A stretch of 64,000 bases of DNA from JAXLSZ01 sp046330315 (GCA_046330315.1 JAXLSZ010000009.1:124001-188000); one strand, 5' to 3'. Positions 1 through 8,972 are shown, counted from the stretch's first letter. Numbers and translations are program-made. The notes: generated by a model not told the origin, from the sequence alone.

Positions 1-155
1 GCAACGCAGAGCACCTCAAGGAGGTCTGGATCGCGGTCCGCGCCAACCTCCGCGCGGTGCTCGAGCAGGTGACCCTCGCCGACCTGGTCAGCGGCGACCT
101 GCCGCCGGTGGTCGAGCACGCCACCGGCTCACCGGACGCCTGGGCCCCCCGCTAG
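1..155 (+). CDS. Rrf2-family transcriptional regulator, C-terminal end (partial)
   Basis: The last 50 codons of a gene that begins left of the window, ending at TAG 153-155. The visible piece has the ending usual in Rrf2-type winged-helix repressors: a helix with EVWIAVRANLRAVLEQ, then VTLADLVSG, then a short disordered tail. The N-terminal DNA-binding helix and any cluster-binding cysteines lie outside the window, so sensing chemistry cannot be judged. It converges on the VWA gene, with an H1 hairpin between them. Confidence 0.65.
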   Translation, partial: NAEHLKEVWIAVRANLRAVLEQVTLADLVSGDLPPVVEHATGSPDAWAPR

Positions 156-210
156 CGGCGGCTCCCGGCTCCCGGCGGCCCCCGCCTGGCGGATGTCTCG
201 CCTGGCGACC

Positions 211-266
211 CCCGCCGAGAGTGAAGATAAGCATCAATGCGATGGTTTCGATCACTCTCGCCGGCG
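211..266 (+). repeat. H1 hairpin repeat, copy 1
   Basis: Arms CGAGAGTGA (216-224) and TCACTCTCG (252-260) enclose AGATAAGCATC / ATGGTTTCGA, whose CATC and GATG halves can pair again. It lies between the convergent Rrf2 and VWA genes. Flanking CCGCC and GGCGG can extend the stem across one bulged base. Confidence 0.85.
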
Positions 267-315
267 GCGTTGCGGGGTCAATCCGCCGCCGGGACGCCGC
301 CAGCGGCGCCGGGGG

Positions 316-1722
316 TCAGTCGCTCGCCGGGACGCCACCCGCGACGACGTTGACGAAGTTCTCGAGGTGCCGGGTCGTCCAGCACTCGAAGGCCCCGTCG
401 CAGAAGGGCTCATAGGCCGACATCACCGAGTCCCCGTAGTTCCAGTAGAGGCGCGGCTCGGGGTTGAGCCAGAAGAGGCGGCCGGCGCGCTCGGAGACGG
501 TTGCGAAGACCTCGGCGTGGGGCTGGCGCCCGTTGGTGCGGGCGTCGCCCAGCACGATCACGGTGGAGCGCGGGTCGAGCTCCTCGGCGATCTCCTCGAG
601 GAACTCCAGCCAGACCCGGCCGTAGTCGGTATAGCCCGAGACGTCGGCGACGCCGCCCTCGCTGGTGATCCGGTTGGAGATCTCCGCGAAGTCGCGCTCG
701 TGCTCGAAGATCTGCGTGACCTCGGAGATCCGCTCGATGAACACGAAGCTGCGCAGCTTGCGGAAGGAGTCGTGCAGCGCGTGCAGCACGCTGAGGAAGA
801 AGACGCTGGCCGATGTGACCGAGGTCGAGACGTCGCAGAGCACGTAGATCTCCGGCCGGCGTGGGCGGCGGGGACGGTATCGCAGGCTGAGCGGCACGCC
901 GCCGGTCTGCAGCGAGGCGCGCATCGTTCGCCGCACGTCCACCGCGCGGTCGCGCCTGCGCCCGCGGTGCTCGTGGCCCAGGGTGGCGAGCCGCCGCTTC
1001 ATCTGCGCCACCGCCCGGTGCACCGCGGCGAGGTCCTGGGCCGCGGTGGTGGGAAGGGTCCGGTCCAGCTCGGCGAGCGGCCGGGAGGGGGGCAGCGTCC
1101 GGGTGCGCTCGATCAGGCCGCGCTCCAGCTCGCGGCGCAGGTGGCGCTCGAAGCGGTTGAGCTGCTCGCGGTCGAGCTTCACCGGCTCGCCGCTGCCGTC
1201 CTCGGCGGGGGGCTGGGTGCCGGCCGCCAGCCCCAGCGTCCGGCGGATCCGCTGCACGTCCACCCCGACCACTCCCGAGCCCTCGCCGCGGCGGCCGAAG
1301 GCGGCGATTGCCAGCCTCGCCAGGTCGCGCATCTCCCCGTCGTTCCCGGCCACGATCGCCTCGCGGATCGCCTCGCGGAGCTGGTCTATGTCGAGCCGTT
1401 CGCCCCCCTCGTGGCGGGTTCCCTCCTCGGTCAGCTCCCTCTCGACCGCCTCGGCCTCGGCCCCGCGGAAGAAGTAGCGCTCGAAGAGCAGCTCGAAGAC
1501 CCTGCGGTCCTCCTGGGACTTGGCGATCGTCGCGGCCAGTGCCTCGCGGAAGTCCTCCTGCCGCCCCCAGGGGATTTGCTCCAGCGCCCCGAAGGCGTCG
1601 AGGATCTCCGAGGTCCCGACCGCCACCCCCTCGCCGCGCAGCTCCTCGCAGAAGGCGACGATCTTCGGCGCCAGTCCCGGGGGGCCCGGCTCCAGCTTCG
1701 GCCCGTAGGGGGAGGAGCTCAA
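316..1722 (-). CDS. CoxE-like VWA-domain protein
   Basis: 468 residues with a TTG start whose TTGA overlaps the stop of the upstream AAA+ gene, so the pair is probably translationally coupled. The C-terminal half is a von Willebrand A domain with a MIDAS-type DVSTS motif after EIYVLC; later GDARTNG and the PEPRLYWNYGDS region match CoxE proteins. The N-terminal half is helical and charged. CoxE/MoxR pairs act as chaperone-like machines that mature metalloenzymes such as CO dehydrogenase. No such oxidoreductase is nearby, so the client is unknown. An open frame continues upstream of the chosen start but overlaps the ATPase gene. Confidence 0.85.
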   Translation of the reverse strand: MSSSPYGPKLEPGPPGLAPKIVAFCEELRGEGVAVGTSEILDAFGALEQIPWGRQEDFREALAATIAKSQEDRRVFELLFERYFFRGAEAEAVERELTEEGTRHEGGERLDIDQLREAIREAIVAGNDGEMRDLARLAIAAFGRRGEGSGVVGVDVQRIRRTLGLAAGTQPPAEDGSGEPVKLDREQLNRFERHLRRELERGLIERTRTLPPSRPLAELDRTLPTTAAQDLAAVHRAVAQMKRRLATLGHEHRGRRRDRAVDVRRTMRASLQTGGVPLSLRYRPRRPRRPEIYVLCDVSTSVTSASVFFLSVLHALHDSFRKLRSFVFIERISEVTQIFEHERDFAEISNRITSEGGVADVSGYTDYGRVWLEFLEEIAEELDPRSTVIVLGDARTNGRQPHAEVFATVSERAGRLFWLNPEPRLYWNYGDSVMSAYEPFCDGAFECWTTRHLENFVNVVAGGVPASD

Positions 1723-2615
1723 CCCGCCGGCGCGTCGGCCGCCCCGGCCAGCCGCACGCCGACCCGCTCGGCGACCAGGTCTATGTCGGTGCGGTGCTTG
1801 ATCAGGATCGACATCGAGCGCTGGAAGGTCTCGCGGTCGATGTCCTCCGCGCCCAGCAGCAACAGCGTCCGCGCCCAGTCGATGGACTCGGCGATCGAGG
1901 GCGGCTTCTTGAGGTCCAGCTCGCGGATCGACTGCACGATCTCCACCAGCCGGCGGGCCATCGTCTCCGACAGCTCGGGGGCGTGGAGCCTGACGATCTC
2001 CATCTCGCGCTCGATCTCCGGGTAGTCGAGCCACAGGTACAGGCAGCGGCGCTTCAGCGCCTCGGTCAGCTCCCGCGAGTTGTTGGAGGTCAGAACCACG
2101 ACCGGCATCGAGCTTGCCGACACCCTTCCCAGCTCGGGGATCGTGATCTGGAAGTCGGAGAGGAGCTCCAGCAGCATCGCCTCGAACTCCTGATCGGTCT
2201 TGTCGATCTCGTCGATCAGCAGGACCACCGGCTCGGGGCTGGCGATCGCCTGCATCAGCGGGCGCTCGAGCAGGAACTCCTCGCTGAAGATGTCGCCGTG
2301 CACCGACTCCCACTCGGAGTCCCCGCCGGCCTGGATCCGCAGCAGCTGCTTGCGGTAGTTCCACTCGTAGAGAGACTTGGCCTCGTCGAGGCCCTCGTAG
2401 CACTGCAGGCGGATCAGCTCGCGCCCGGTGGCGCGGTGGAGGGCCTTGGCCAGCTCGGTCTTGCCGACCCCGGCCGGGCCCTCGACCAGGACCGGCTTGC
2501 CGAGGCGCTGCGCGAGGAAGGAGACCAGGGCCGCGGGCTCGTCGGCAAGGTAGCCGACCTCCGCCAGCGACTCCCGGACGGCGTCCACCGAGGCGGGTGC
2601 TTGCCGCTCGCTCAC
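1719..2615 (-). CDS. MoxR-type AAA+ ATPase (CoxD-like)
   Basis: 298 residues. Walker A is GPAGVGKTELAKAL near residue 45, Walker B is VVLLIDEIDKTDQEFE near 130, and a sensor-1 segment VVVLTSNNSREL follows, then the C-terminal lid. This is the usual size and order of MoxR ATPases. It is the first gene of a two-gene operon with the VWA protein, its expected partner. The start codon is 62 bp from the divergent small membrane protein gene. Confidence 0.9.
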   Translation of the reverse strand: MSERQAPASVDAVRESLAEVGYLADEPAALVSFLAQRLGKPVLVEGPAGVGKTELAKALHRATGRELIRLQCYEGLDEAKSLYEWNYRKQLLRIQAGGDSEWESVHGDIFSEEFLLERPLMQAIASPEPVVLLIDEIDKTDQEFEAMLLELLSDFQITIPELGRVSASSMPVVVLTSNNSRELTEALKRRCLYLWLDYPEIEREMEIVRLHAPELSETMARRLVEIVQSIRELDLKKPPSIAESIDWARTLLLLGAEDIDRETFQRSMSILIKHRTDIDLVAERVGVRLAGAADAPAG

Positions 2616-2677
2616 GGTGCCGGGCGCCCTCCGGCGCCCCGCCGGCTGCTTGTCGGGGCAGGGCCCATGCCCGAGCG

Positions 2678-2920
2678 ATGATAATCAGCCGGGTGCTGAT
2701 TTCCCTTCCGTCCCTCGCCGTGCTGCCCCACAGCTTCGGTCCCTACGCGGCGCTGATGCTCGCGGGGTTCGGGATCGGGGTGCTCGGCCACCTGACGCGC
2801 TCGCGCTGGCTGGTCGCCGTGGGGATCCTCTGCGTCTTCCTCGGCGCCTTCCTCTTCCCGCTCGCCCTCAACCTGACCACCGAGAAGCCCTCACAGGTGC
2901 TCGACTACCCGCCCCGCTGA
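2678..2920 (+). CDS. small two-helix membrane protein
   Basis: 80 residues from ATG 2678; the frame is open further upstream, but that part has no membrane character. Two hydrophobic helices are visible, about residues 9-34 (SLAVLPHSFG...GVLGHL) and 40-61 (WLVAVGILCVFLGAFLFPLAL), separated by a basic TRSR turn. The tail is short and polar. It is divergent from the MoxR gene. No family was recognised. Confidence 0.6.
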   Translation: MIISRVLISLPSLAVLPHSFGPYAALMLAGFGIGVLGHLTRSRWLVAVGILCVFLGAFLFPLALNLTTEKPSQVLDYPPR

Positions 2921-3042
2921 GCCCCGCCGGCCCGCCGCGCCGCGCCCCGCCGGCCCACCGCGCCGCGCCCCGCCGGCCCACCGCGCCGAGCCCCGCCGGC
3001 CCACCGCGCCGCGCCCCGCCGGCCCGCCGCGCCGAGCCCCGC
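2921..3042. repeat. 23-bp tandem repeat, about 5 copies
   Basis: Begins at the base after the stop codon of the small membrane protein gene. The unit starts GCCCCGCCGGCCC and the copies differ by single bases. It fills nearly the whole gap before the PPK2 gene. Confidence 0.85.
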
Positions 3043-3079
3043 GCCGCAGTCCGGCTGGCGCTGGTGAAAGGATCAGGGT

Positions 3080-3844
3080 GTGGGAAGGTTGGACGAGGTC
3101 GACCTGAGCCGCTCGATGACCCGCAAGGAGGAGACTCGGCAGCTCGCCGACGCCTGGCAGCGGCTGGCCCAGCTGCGGCTGACGCTCGGCGGGCTGATCG
3201 GCGAGGGCGGGATCGGGCCGCCGGTCTGCGTGGTGTTCGAGGGCTGGGACGCCTCCGGCAAGGGGGGCTGCATCAAGCGCCTGGTCGCCCCGATCGACCC
3301 GCGCCACGTCAGGGTCGTGCAGTTCGCCGCCCCGTCCTCCGACGAGAAGCGCCACCACTTCCTCTGGCGCTTCTGGCCGTGGCTGCCGGGCTGGGGCGGG
3401 ATGGCCGTGTTCGACCGCTCCTGGTACGGGCGGGTGATGGTCGAGCGGGTGGAGGGGTTGGCGACCCGCGAGCAGTGGCTGCGCGCCTACGACGAGATCA
3501 ACGCCTTCGAGCGCACCCTGGCCAACGAGGGCACCGTCCTGATCAAGTTCTGGCTGCACATGTCCGAGGAGGAGCAGCTCCGCCGCTTCGAGCGCCGCGC
3601 CCAGGACCCGCTGAAGGTCTGGAAGCTCACCGACGAGGACTGGCGCAACCGCGAGAAGCGCGAGGACTACCTGGAGGCGATCGAGGACATGCTGGCCCGG
3701 ACCGACCAGCCGCTCGCCCACTGGCACATCGTCGCCTCGGAGTCCAAGCGCTGCGCCCGGGTCGAGGTCTTGCGCACGGTCATCGCCGAGATCGAGGCGG
3801 GGATGGAGCGCTGGGGCTTCGAGCCCCCGCCCCCGGGCCGCTAG
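3080..3844 (+). CDS. ppk2: PPK2-family polyphosphate kinase
   Basis: 254 residues. Starts at GTG 3080 with an AAAGGA-type ribosome site about 7 nt upstream. The Walker-type loop GWDASGKGG is at residues 55-63 and the lid signature FDRSWYGRVMVERV follows near 112-125. These identify PPK2, which moves phosphate between polyphosphate and nucleotides. A single-domain protein of this size is a class I or III type; sequence alone does not fix whether it prefers NDP or NMP. The 3' end is embedded in a 30-bp tandem repeat and overlaps the opposite-strand gene. Confidence 0.92.
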   Translation: MGRLDEVDLSRSMTRKEETRQLADAWQRLAQLRLTLGGLIGEGGIGPPVCVVFEGWDASGKGGCIKRLVAPIDPRHVRVVQFAAPSSDEKRHHFLWRFWPWLPGWGGMAVFDRSWYGRVMVERVEGLATREQWLRAYDEINAFERTLANEGTVLIKFWLHMSEEEQLRRFERRAQDPLKVWKLTDEDWRNREKREDYLEAIEDMLARTDQPLAHWHIVASESKRCARVEVLRTVIAEIEAGMERWGFEPPPPGR

Positions 3845-4445
3845 CCGCGGCGTCTCCCGCCCCCGGGCCGCTGGCCGCGGCGCCCCCCGCCCCCGGACCG
3901 CTGGCCGCGGCGTCTCCCGCCCCCGGGCCGCTGGCCGCGGCGTCCCCCGCCCCCTCGTCGCGGCGGATCCGCAGCCCGGCGAGCATCAGAACGATCGCCG
4001 CGCCCATCGCGACGAAGATTCCGTAGGCCAGCCCGAACCCTGCCGGGAAGTCGATCTCGGTCTGGCGGGGGCGGTCGAGCATCAGGTAGCCGACGATGAA
4101 GGCCGCCCAGGCGCCGGCGACCGCCAGCAGGGTCCCCTCGTGCATCGGCAGCGGCGGCCGCCGCCCGCTCGCCACCCGCAGCACCAGCGCCAGGGCCGAG
4201 CCGACGGTGACCAGCAGGGCGGCCTCGGCGAACCCGAAGGTGCCGAGCCCGCTCTGGCTGATGCCTTCCCCGATTCGCACCCTGTACCAGGGGAGCGCCA
4301 GGCTGACCGCGCAGGTCAGAGCGGCGAGGGCCGCGACCCTCTCCGTCCCGCGCAGCGCAAGGAGGATCCCGAGCGGGCCCCGGTGGGCGGCGGGACGCTC
4401 CGCCCCGCCGGCGGGCCGCCGCTCAGGTGAGCGGCTCTCGTCCAC
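3780..4445 (-). CDS. four-helix membrane protein with repeat-derived tail
   Basis: 221 residues, with about four hydrophobic helices between residues 38 and 162 (for example VAALAALTCAVSLALPW and GIFVAMGAAIVLMLAGL). The last ~55 residues are a low-complexity tail of DAAASGPGAG units encoded by a 30-bp tandem repeat that also covers the end of the convergent PPK2 gene. The start overlaps the stop of the upstream DUF2203 gene by 23 bp. The tail is probably a by-product of repeat expansion removing the original stop. Function unknown. Confidence 0.6.
   Translation of the reverse strand: MDESRSPERRPAGGAERPAAHRGPLGILLALRGTERVAALAALTCAVSLALPWYRVRIGEGISQSGLGTFGFAEAALLVTVGSALALVLRVASGRRPPLPMHEGTLLAVAGAWAAFIVGYLMLDRPRQTEIDFPAGFGLAYGIFVAMGAAIVLMLAGLRIRRDEGAGDAAASGPGAGDAAASGPGAGGAAASGPGAGDAAASGPGAGARSPSAPSPPRSRR
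3826..3951. repeat. 30-bp tandem repeat across the PPK2 stop codon, 4 copies
   Basis: The unit includes CCCCCGGGCCGCT(A/G)G. The first copy contains the TAG stop of PPK2; later copies read TGG. On the other strand it encodes the Ala/Gly/Pro tail of the membrane protein. Confidence 0.9.
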
Positions 4446-4824
4446 CGTAGCCGGTGTCGAGGTCGTGCCAGTGGGCCACCTCGTCCTCCTCCAACTCCCA
4501 GCAGAGGTAGACCTCGCGCCCCTCGATGAGCGCCGGGAAGTCCACCAGGCCGCGGTCGATGTCGCGGATCACCACCCCGGCCTCCTCGAGGGCTCCCAGC
4601 AGCCGGCGCACCTCCAGGAAGGACTCCCCGACGGCCACCCCGGCCTCGCCGCCGCCGTTGCCCGGCGCGGCCCCGGCCAGGACCTCGTGGGCCTGCTCGT
4701 CGGTGAGGCCCTGCTTGGCGTCGCGGAGCCGCTGCAGCAGCGGCCGCAGGGTGGGGAGGGCGGCGTTCGCCTCCTGCGGCGTGAAGTGCCGGTCGTGCAC
4801 GAGTGGGCCCGAGGGTTCGCTCAC
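4423..4824 (-). CDS. DUF2203 family protein
   Basis: 133 residues beginning MSEPSG at GTG 4824. The family signature is clear: FTPQEANAALPTLRPLL at the start, then IRDIDRGLVDFPALIEGREVYLCWELEEDEVAHWHDLDTG split across the second half. DUF2203 proteins are widespread in actinobacteria and other bacteria, and their activity is unknown. The conserved His and acidic residues near the C terminus could bind metal, but this is only a guess. It is followed by, and overlaps, the membrane protein gene. Confidence 0.88.
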   Translation of the reverse strand: MSEPSGPLVHDRHFTPQEANAALPTLRPLLQRLRDAKQGLTDEQAHEVLAGAAPGNGGGEAGVAVGESFLEVRRLLGALEEAGVVIRDIDRGLVDFPALIEGREVYLCWELEEDEVAHWHDLDTGYGGREPLT

Positions 4825-4833
4825 GTCGCAGCG

Positions 4834-4839
4834 ATTCTA
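4834..4839 (-). promoter_or_regulatory. -10 box TAGAAT of the DUF2203 gene
   Basis: TAGAAT ends 9 nt before GTG 4824, which leaves almost no leader and no ribosome site. Confidence 0.5.
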
Positions 4840-4846
4840 GGGGCGC

Positions 4847-7800
4847 TCAGGCGCCGCGGGACCCGGCCAGCGCCCGGGCCTGGACGGCCAGGTGGCCCAC
4901 GCCGAGCTCCTCGAAGCGGCGCGCGGCCTCCTCGGCGGCCGCGGGGGCCCCGTCCACCCCGGCTGCGGCCAGGCGACCGGCGCGCAGGAGCCCGGTGCGG
5001 GCCGCCTCCAGCGGCAGCTCGAGGCCGTCCCAGGCCTCCAGGGCCTCCGCGAGGGTCTCGGCGCCGCGGGCGGGGTCGGGGTCGGCCATCCCCGCCGCCT
5101 CGCGGGCCGAGGCGGTCGGCGCCGGGTAGTGGAGCCGCTCGGAGAGCTGGGCGACCTCCTCGGCCAGCTCGGAGGCCTGGGCCTCCTTGCCGGCCAGCGC
5201 CAGGCAGATCGCCCGCTCGGCCATCGCGTCCAGCGACTGGGAGACCATCCCGGCCCGCTCGCAGATGTCCAGCGCCCGGCTCAGGGTCAGGTCGGCGTCG
5301 GCGAGGTCGCCGCGGTCGCGCTGCACCGAGGCGAGCCAGCGCAGCGCCCAGAAGGCGACCTCCGAGCGGCCCACCTGCTCGGCGATCTCGCCGGCCTCTC
5401 GCAGCAGATCCTCGGCCGCCTGCCACTCGCCCTCCCGCCAGCGCAGCGCCCCCCGCATCACGTACGGGGAGCAGAGCTTGCCGGTCAGCCCCTCGCGCTC
5501 GGCCAGGCCGGCGCTCGCCTCGGTCTCGCGCTCCACCGCGTCCCAGTCGGCCGCGTAGAGCGCCACCTGGGCCAGCGCCGCGTGGGCATCTATCTGGGAG
5601 GGCAGGTCGCCGACCTCGGTGGCCAGCTCGAGGGCCTCCGCGTAGGCGGACCCGGCGCCCTCGAAGTCGGCCTCCGCGGCCTCGAGGTGGTAGCCGAGGG
5701 TGAGCAGGGCGCGCACCGCCTCGCGCTTGTCCGAGCCGCGGGCCAGCTCGACCGAGCGCTCGAGGTTCTCCCGCGCCTTCTCGAAGTCGCCGATCCGCCC
5801 GAAGACGCGCCCGAAGATCCCGTGGGCGCGGCTTGCGGCGGCCGCCTCGCCGAGGCGCTCGGCGAGGCGCAGCGCCTTCTCGGATGCGTAGATGGCCAGC
5901 ATGTTGTCCCCGGTGTGCATGTAGAGGGAGGCGGCCTCCTCGTAGAGGCGCACCAGCTCAATGCAGGGCGGACCGTCCTTGAGCAGGTCGATGCCGCGCT
6001 GGTAGTTCTCGATCGAGGCCTCCCGGTCGCCCCTGTCCCAGTGGGCCGCTCCGATCTTGCAGTGCAAGTCGCCGACCCGCGCGAGGTTCTCCTGGGCGCG
6101 CTGGTGCTCCAGGCAGCCCTTCCACACCTCGATCGCCTCGTCCACCCTCCCGAGGCGGAGCGCCGCGTCGCCGACCTTCTCCCCGACCCTGGCGCGGACC
6201 TCGGGGTCGAGCACGTCGCCGTGGCCGAGCGCCGAGCGGTAGTGGTCGAGGGCCTCGCGGTTCGAGTAGAGGGCGGCGGCGGCGTCCCCGGCCGCCTCGG
6301 CGAACCTGGCGGCGGGGACGCTGAACTGGCGCAGCTCGTCGGCCTCGAGCCCGGCCTCGGCACCGAGCCGCGCCGCCCTGCCGTAGTGCTCGGCGACCAG
6401 GGCGACCGCGGTCTCGCCCGACTCCCCGGCCCGCTCCTCGATCAGCTCGCCGACCACGAAGTGCTGGCGGCAGCGGGTCACCTTGGGCAGCATCCCGTAG
6501 GCGACGTCGCGGATCAGCGCGTGCTTGAAGGCGTACTCCCGCTGCCCGGCCAGCCTGCTGGAGATCCCGCCCATCACCAGGTCCTTCTGCTCCAGCGAGG
6601 CGAGGGTCGTCTCCAGGTCCCGCTCCCGGGCCCCCGAGGCGCGCAGCAGCACCCCGTCCCAGAAGGTCTGCCCGACCACCGAGGCGTACTGGAGCAGCCG
6701 GCGCTCGAAGGGGGGCAGCGAGTCCAGGCGCGCGGCGAGGACCGAGTGGACGCTCTCGGGAAGCGCCTCGGGGTCGGCGCCGGGCTCCTGGAGGCGGTTG
6801 ACCATCTCCTCGGCGAAGAGCGGGTTGCCCCCGGCCCGGGCCGCCACCCGGGCGACCAGCGCGGAATCGCCGCCGTTGCCGGCGTAGAGGGTGTCGACGA
6901 GCTCCTCGGTCTCGCTCTCGGAGAGTGGCTCCAGCGCGATCGTCGTCGCGTTGCGCCGACCGCCGCCCCACCCCGGCCGGCGCTCGAGCAGCTCGTCGCG
7001 GGCCAGGCAGACGATCAGCAGCGGCCCTCTGACCGAGCGGGCCAGGTGCTCGATCAGGTCGAGCATCCCCTCGTCGGCCCAGTGGATGTCGTCGATCGCC
7101 AGCAGCAGGGGGGCGAGGGCGCAGGTGCGCTCGATCAGGCCGCGGATCGCCGAGAAAAGGGTCTCGCGCATCCGCTGGGGGTCCTCGGCCTCGGACCCGG
7201 CCTGCTCCTCGGCGGCCTCGAGCCCCAGCACCACGGCGACCGGCGTGATCAGCCGCTCGACCTCGTCGGGGTCCTCTTCGCCGACCAGGGCCACGACGCC
7301 GGTGCGGAGTTTCTCCCAGGCGCTCTCGGCCGGCTCGTCGGCGGCAATCTCGAACTGGACGCGAAGCACCTCGGCCAGCGCCCAGTAGGAGCGCCCCGAG
7401 CCGTAGGGCGGGCACTCGCCGAGCTCCAGCAGGGGCGGCTCGGGGAGGTGGGCGGCGCGCTCGGTCAGCTCCCGCAGCAGGCGGGTTTTGCCGACCCCGG
7501 CCGGCCCGACCAGGGTTACGAGGTGGGGGCGGCCCTCGCGCTGGACCCGGTCGCAGAGCGAGAGCAGAAGCTCGGACTCCTCGTCGCGCCCGATCAGCGG
7601 CGCGCTGCGGCCCGCGGCCCGGCTCGCCCCCGGGCCGGCGAGGATCCCGGTCGCCTCCCAGGCGGGCACCGGCTCGGACTTTCCCTTCAGCGTCAGGGCC
7701 TCGAGCTGGGTGTAGGCGATCGCCTCGCGGCTGGCGCGCTGCGTCGCCTCGCCGACGGTCACCGAGCCGGGGCGCGCCGCAGCCTGCAGCCGGGCGGCGA

Positions 7801-8422
7801 CGTTGACCGTGTCGCCGATCACCGTGTAGCGGTTTCCCATCTCGCCTGCCAGCACCTCACCGGTGTTGATCCCAACCCGCAGCGAGAAGGAGACGTCGCC
7901 GGGGATCGAGGCGTTGATCTCCTCCATCTCCGCCTGCATGGCGAGGCCGGCGCGCACCGCCCGCTCGGGATCGTCCTCGTGTGCCACCGGGGCGCCGAAC
8001 ACGGCCATCACGTTGTCACCGATGAACTTGTCCACCGAGCCGCCGAACCCGGTCACACACTCGGAGAGGCGCCGCAGCGAGTGGTCGAGCATCGACTTCA
8101 CGGCCTCGGGGTCCATGCGCTCGGCGACCGACGTGTAGCCGGAGAGATCGGCGAAGAGGACCGAGACGTGGCGGCGCTCCTCGGGCGGGGACTCGGCGGC
8201 GCCCTCGCCGCCCGCGGCGGCTCCGTCGGGCCCGGCCGCCGGCCTCTCGCCGGCGCCCGGCGCCGAGAGGGCCCCTCCGCATTCGATGCAGAAGCGGGCA
8301 CCGGGCGGCGCCTCGGCACCGCAGTGGGGGCAGCTCGCCGAGAGGCCGGCCCCGCATGACATGCAGAAGCGTGCCCTCTCGGGGTTCTCGGTCCCGCAGC
8401 TCGGGCAGGCCACCGTGCCCAT
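4847..8422 (-). CDS. zinc-ribbon / class III nucleotide cyclase / AAA ATPase / TPR protein
   Basis: 1191 residues. Residues 1-52 hold two zinc ribbons (CPSCGTENPERARFCMSC and CPHCG...FCIECGG). A class III cyclase domain follows: FADLSGYT carries the metal aspartate, DKFIGDNVMAVFG the adenine lysine and second metal aspartate, and IGDTVNVAARL the Asp and the Asn/Arg pair, so it looks catalytically complete. Next is a STAND-type NTPase with Walker A GPAGVGKTRLL and LLLAIDDIHWAD, then about 600 residues of TPR-like helices. Such proteins are predicted signal integrators; the input is unknown. The start is leaderless. Confidence 0.9.
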   Translation of the reverse strand: MGTVACPSCGTENPERARFCMSCGAGLSASCPHCGAEAPPGARFCIECGGALSAPGAGERPAAGPDGAAAGGEGAAESPPEERRHVSVLFADLSGYTSVAERMDPEAVKSMLDHSLRRLSECVTGFGGSVDKFIGDNVMAVFGAPVAHEDDPERAVRAGLAMQAEMEEINASIPGDVSFSLRVGINTGEVLAGEMGNRYTVIGDTVNVAARLQAAARPGSVTVGEATQRASREAIAYTQLEALTLKGKSEPVPAWEATGILAGPGASRAAGRSAPLIGRDEESELLLSLCDRVQREGRPHLVTLVGPAGVGKTRLLRELTERAAHLPEPPLLELGECPPYGSGRSYWALAEVLRVQFEIAADEPAESAWEKLRTGVVALVGEEDPDEVERLITPVAVVLGLEAAEEQAGSEAEDPQRMRETLFSAIRGLIERTCALAPLLLAIDDIHWADEGMLDLIEHLARSVRGPLLIVCLARDELLERRPGWGGGRRNATTIALEPLSESETEELVDTLYAGNGGDSALVARVAARAGGNPLFAEEMVNRLQEPGADPEALPESVHSVLAARLDSLPPFERRLLQYASVVGQTFWDGVLLRASGARERDLETTLASLEQKDLVMGGISSRLAGQREYAFKHALIRDVAYGMLPKVTRCRQHFVVGELIEERAGESGETAVALVAEHYGRAARLGAEAGLEADELRQFSVPAARFAEAAGDAAAALYSNREALDHYRSALGHGDVLDPEVRARVGEKVGDAALRLGRVDEAIEVWKGCLEHQRAQENLARVGDLHCKIGAAHWDRGDREASIENYQRGIDLLKDGPPCIELVRLYEEAASLYMHTGDNMLAIYASEKALRLAERLGEAAAASRAHGIFGRVFGRIGDFEKARENLERSVELARGSDKREAVRALLTLGYHLEAAEADFEGAGSAYAEALELATEVGDLPSQIDAHAALAQVALYAADWDAVERETEASAGLAEREGLTGKLCSPYVMRGALRWREGEWQAAEDLLREAGEIAEQVGRSEVAFWALRWLASVQRDRGDLADADLTLSRALDICERAGMVSQSLDAMAERAICLALAGKEAQASELAEEVAQLSERLHYPAPTASAREAAGMADPDPARGAETLAEALEAWDGLELPLEAARTGLLRAGRLAAAGVDGAPAAAEEAARRFEELGVGHLAVQARALAGSRGA

Positions 8423-8429
8423 CGCGGTC

Positions 8430-8435
8430 AGGGTA
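8430..8435 (-). promoter_or_regulatory. -10 box TACCCT of the cyclase gene
   Basis: TACCCT lies 7 nt before ATG 8422; no Shine-Dalgarno is present in between. Confidence 0.6.
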
Positions 8436-8468
8436 CGCCAGCGCCGAGCGGCCGGCGGGTGAGTTGGG

Positions 8469-8972
8469 TCACTCGATCGGGATGTCCTCGACTCCGCCGG
8501 GCGGCGGCTTGGCGCGGGAGCGGGCGGGCCCGGGCTCGCCCTGTCGCGCCAGGTAGGCGTCCAGGAGGGATCGCACGAGCGTCAGCGCGTCGCGCTGGAT
8601 CGCCTCCAGCTGGTCGCGGAGCTCCGGGGGGGCGCCGGCCCTGACCACCTCGGCGCCGCGGCAGATCGGGCACCACTCCAGGCACTCGTGGCGGGGAGGA
8701 GACGCGGCGGGGCCGGCCCCGTGCGGCGGAGGTGCCGAGTGCCCCGGCCCGCGCCGAGGCCCCGGGTCGCCCGCCTCGCGGCGGGGAGAGTCGCCCGCCT
8801 CGCGCCCCCCCTCCGGTTCCGCCGGCCGATCCGCCGGGTGGCGGCTGCCGTTCGCCGCACCGGGCCTGCGGGCCTCGCCGTAGCGTTCCCAGAACCGTCC
8901 CGCGCCGGGCGCTCCGGCGCCTTCGGAGGGCTCAGACGGGCTCGGGTTGTGCTGGTGCTGAGGCTCGGACAT
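8469..8972 (-). CDS. Cys-motif protein paired with the ArsA-type ATPase
   Basis: 167 residues. The N-terminal ~90 are disordered, rich in Pro, Gly, Arg and Glu. The C-terminal third is ordered: CLEWCPICRGAEVVRA, then a helical PPELRDQLEAIQRDALTLVRSLLDAYLA. The CxxxCPxC cluster could bind zinc. It overlaps the 3' end of the ATPase gene by 41 bp in another frame, which argues for co-expression. No named family recognised; the pairing is the best clue to function. Confidence 0.65.
   Translation of the reverse strand: MSEPQHQHNPSPSEPSEGAGAPGAGRFWERYGEARRPGAANGSRHPADRPAEPEGGREAGDSPRREAGDPGPRRGPGHSAPPPHGAGPAASPPRHECLEWCPICRGAEVVRAGAPPELRDQLEAIQRDALTLVRSLLDAYLARQGEPGPARSRAKPPPGGVEDIPIE

Noticed and set aside
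221..415. Short ORFs starting MKISIN inside H1 copies
   Set aside because: The peptide is just the translation of the hairpin; the copies run into unrelated sequence and have no ribosome sites.
4892..8359. 1155-codon open frame on + opposite the cyclase gene
   Set aside because: Shadow of the GC-rich cyclase gene; its protein is Gly/Arg/Leu-rich without domains, while the minus frame has complete motifs.
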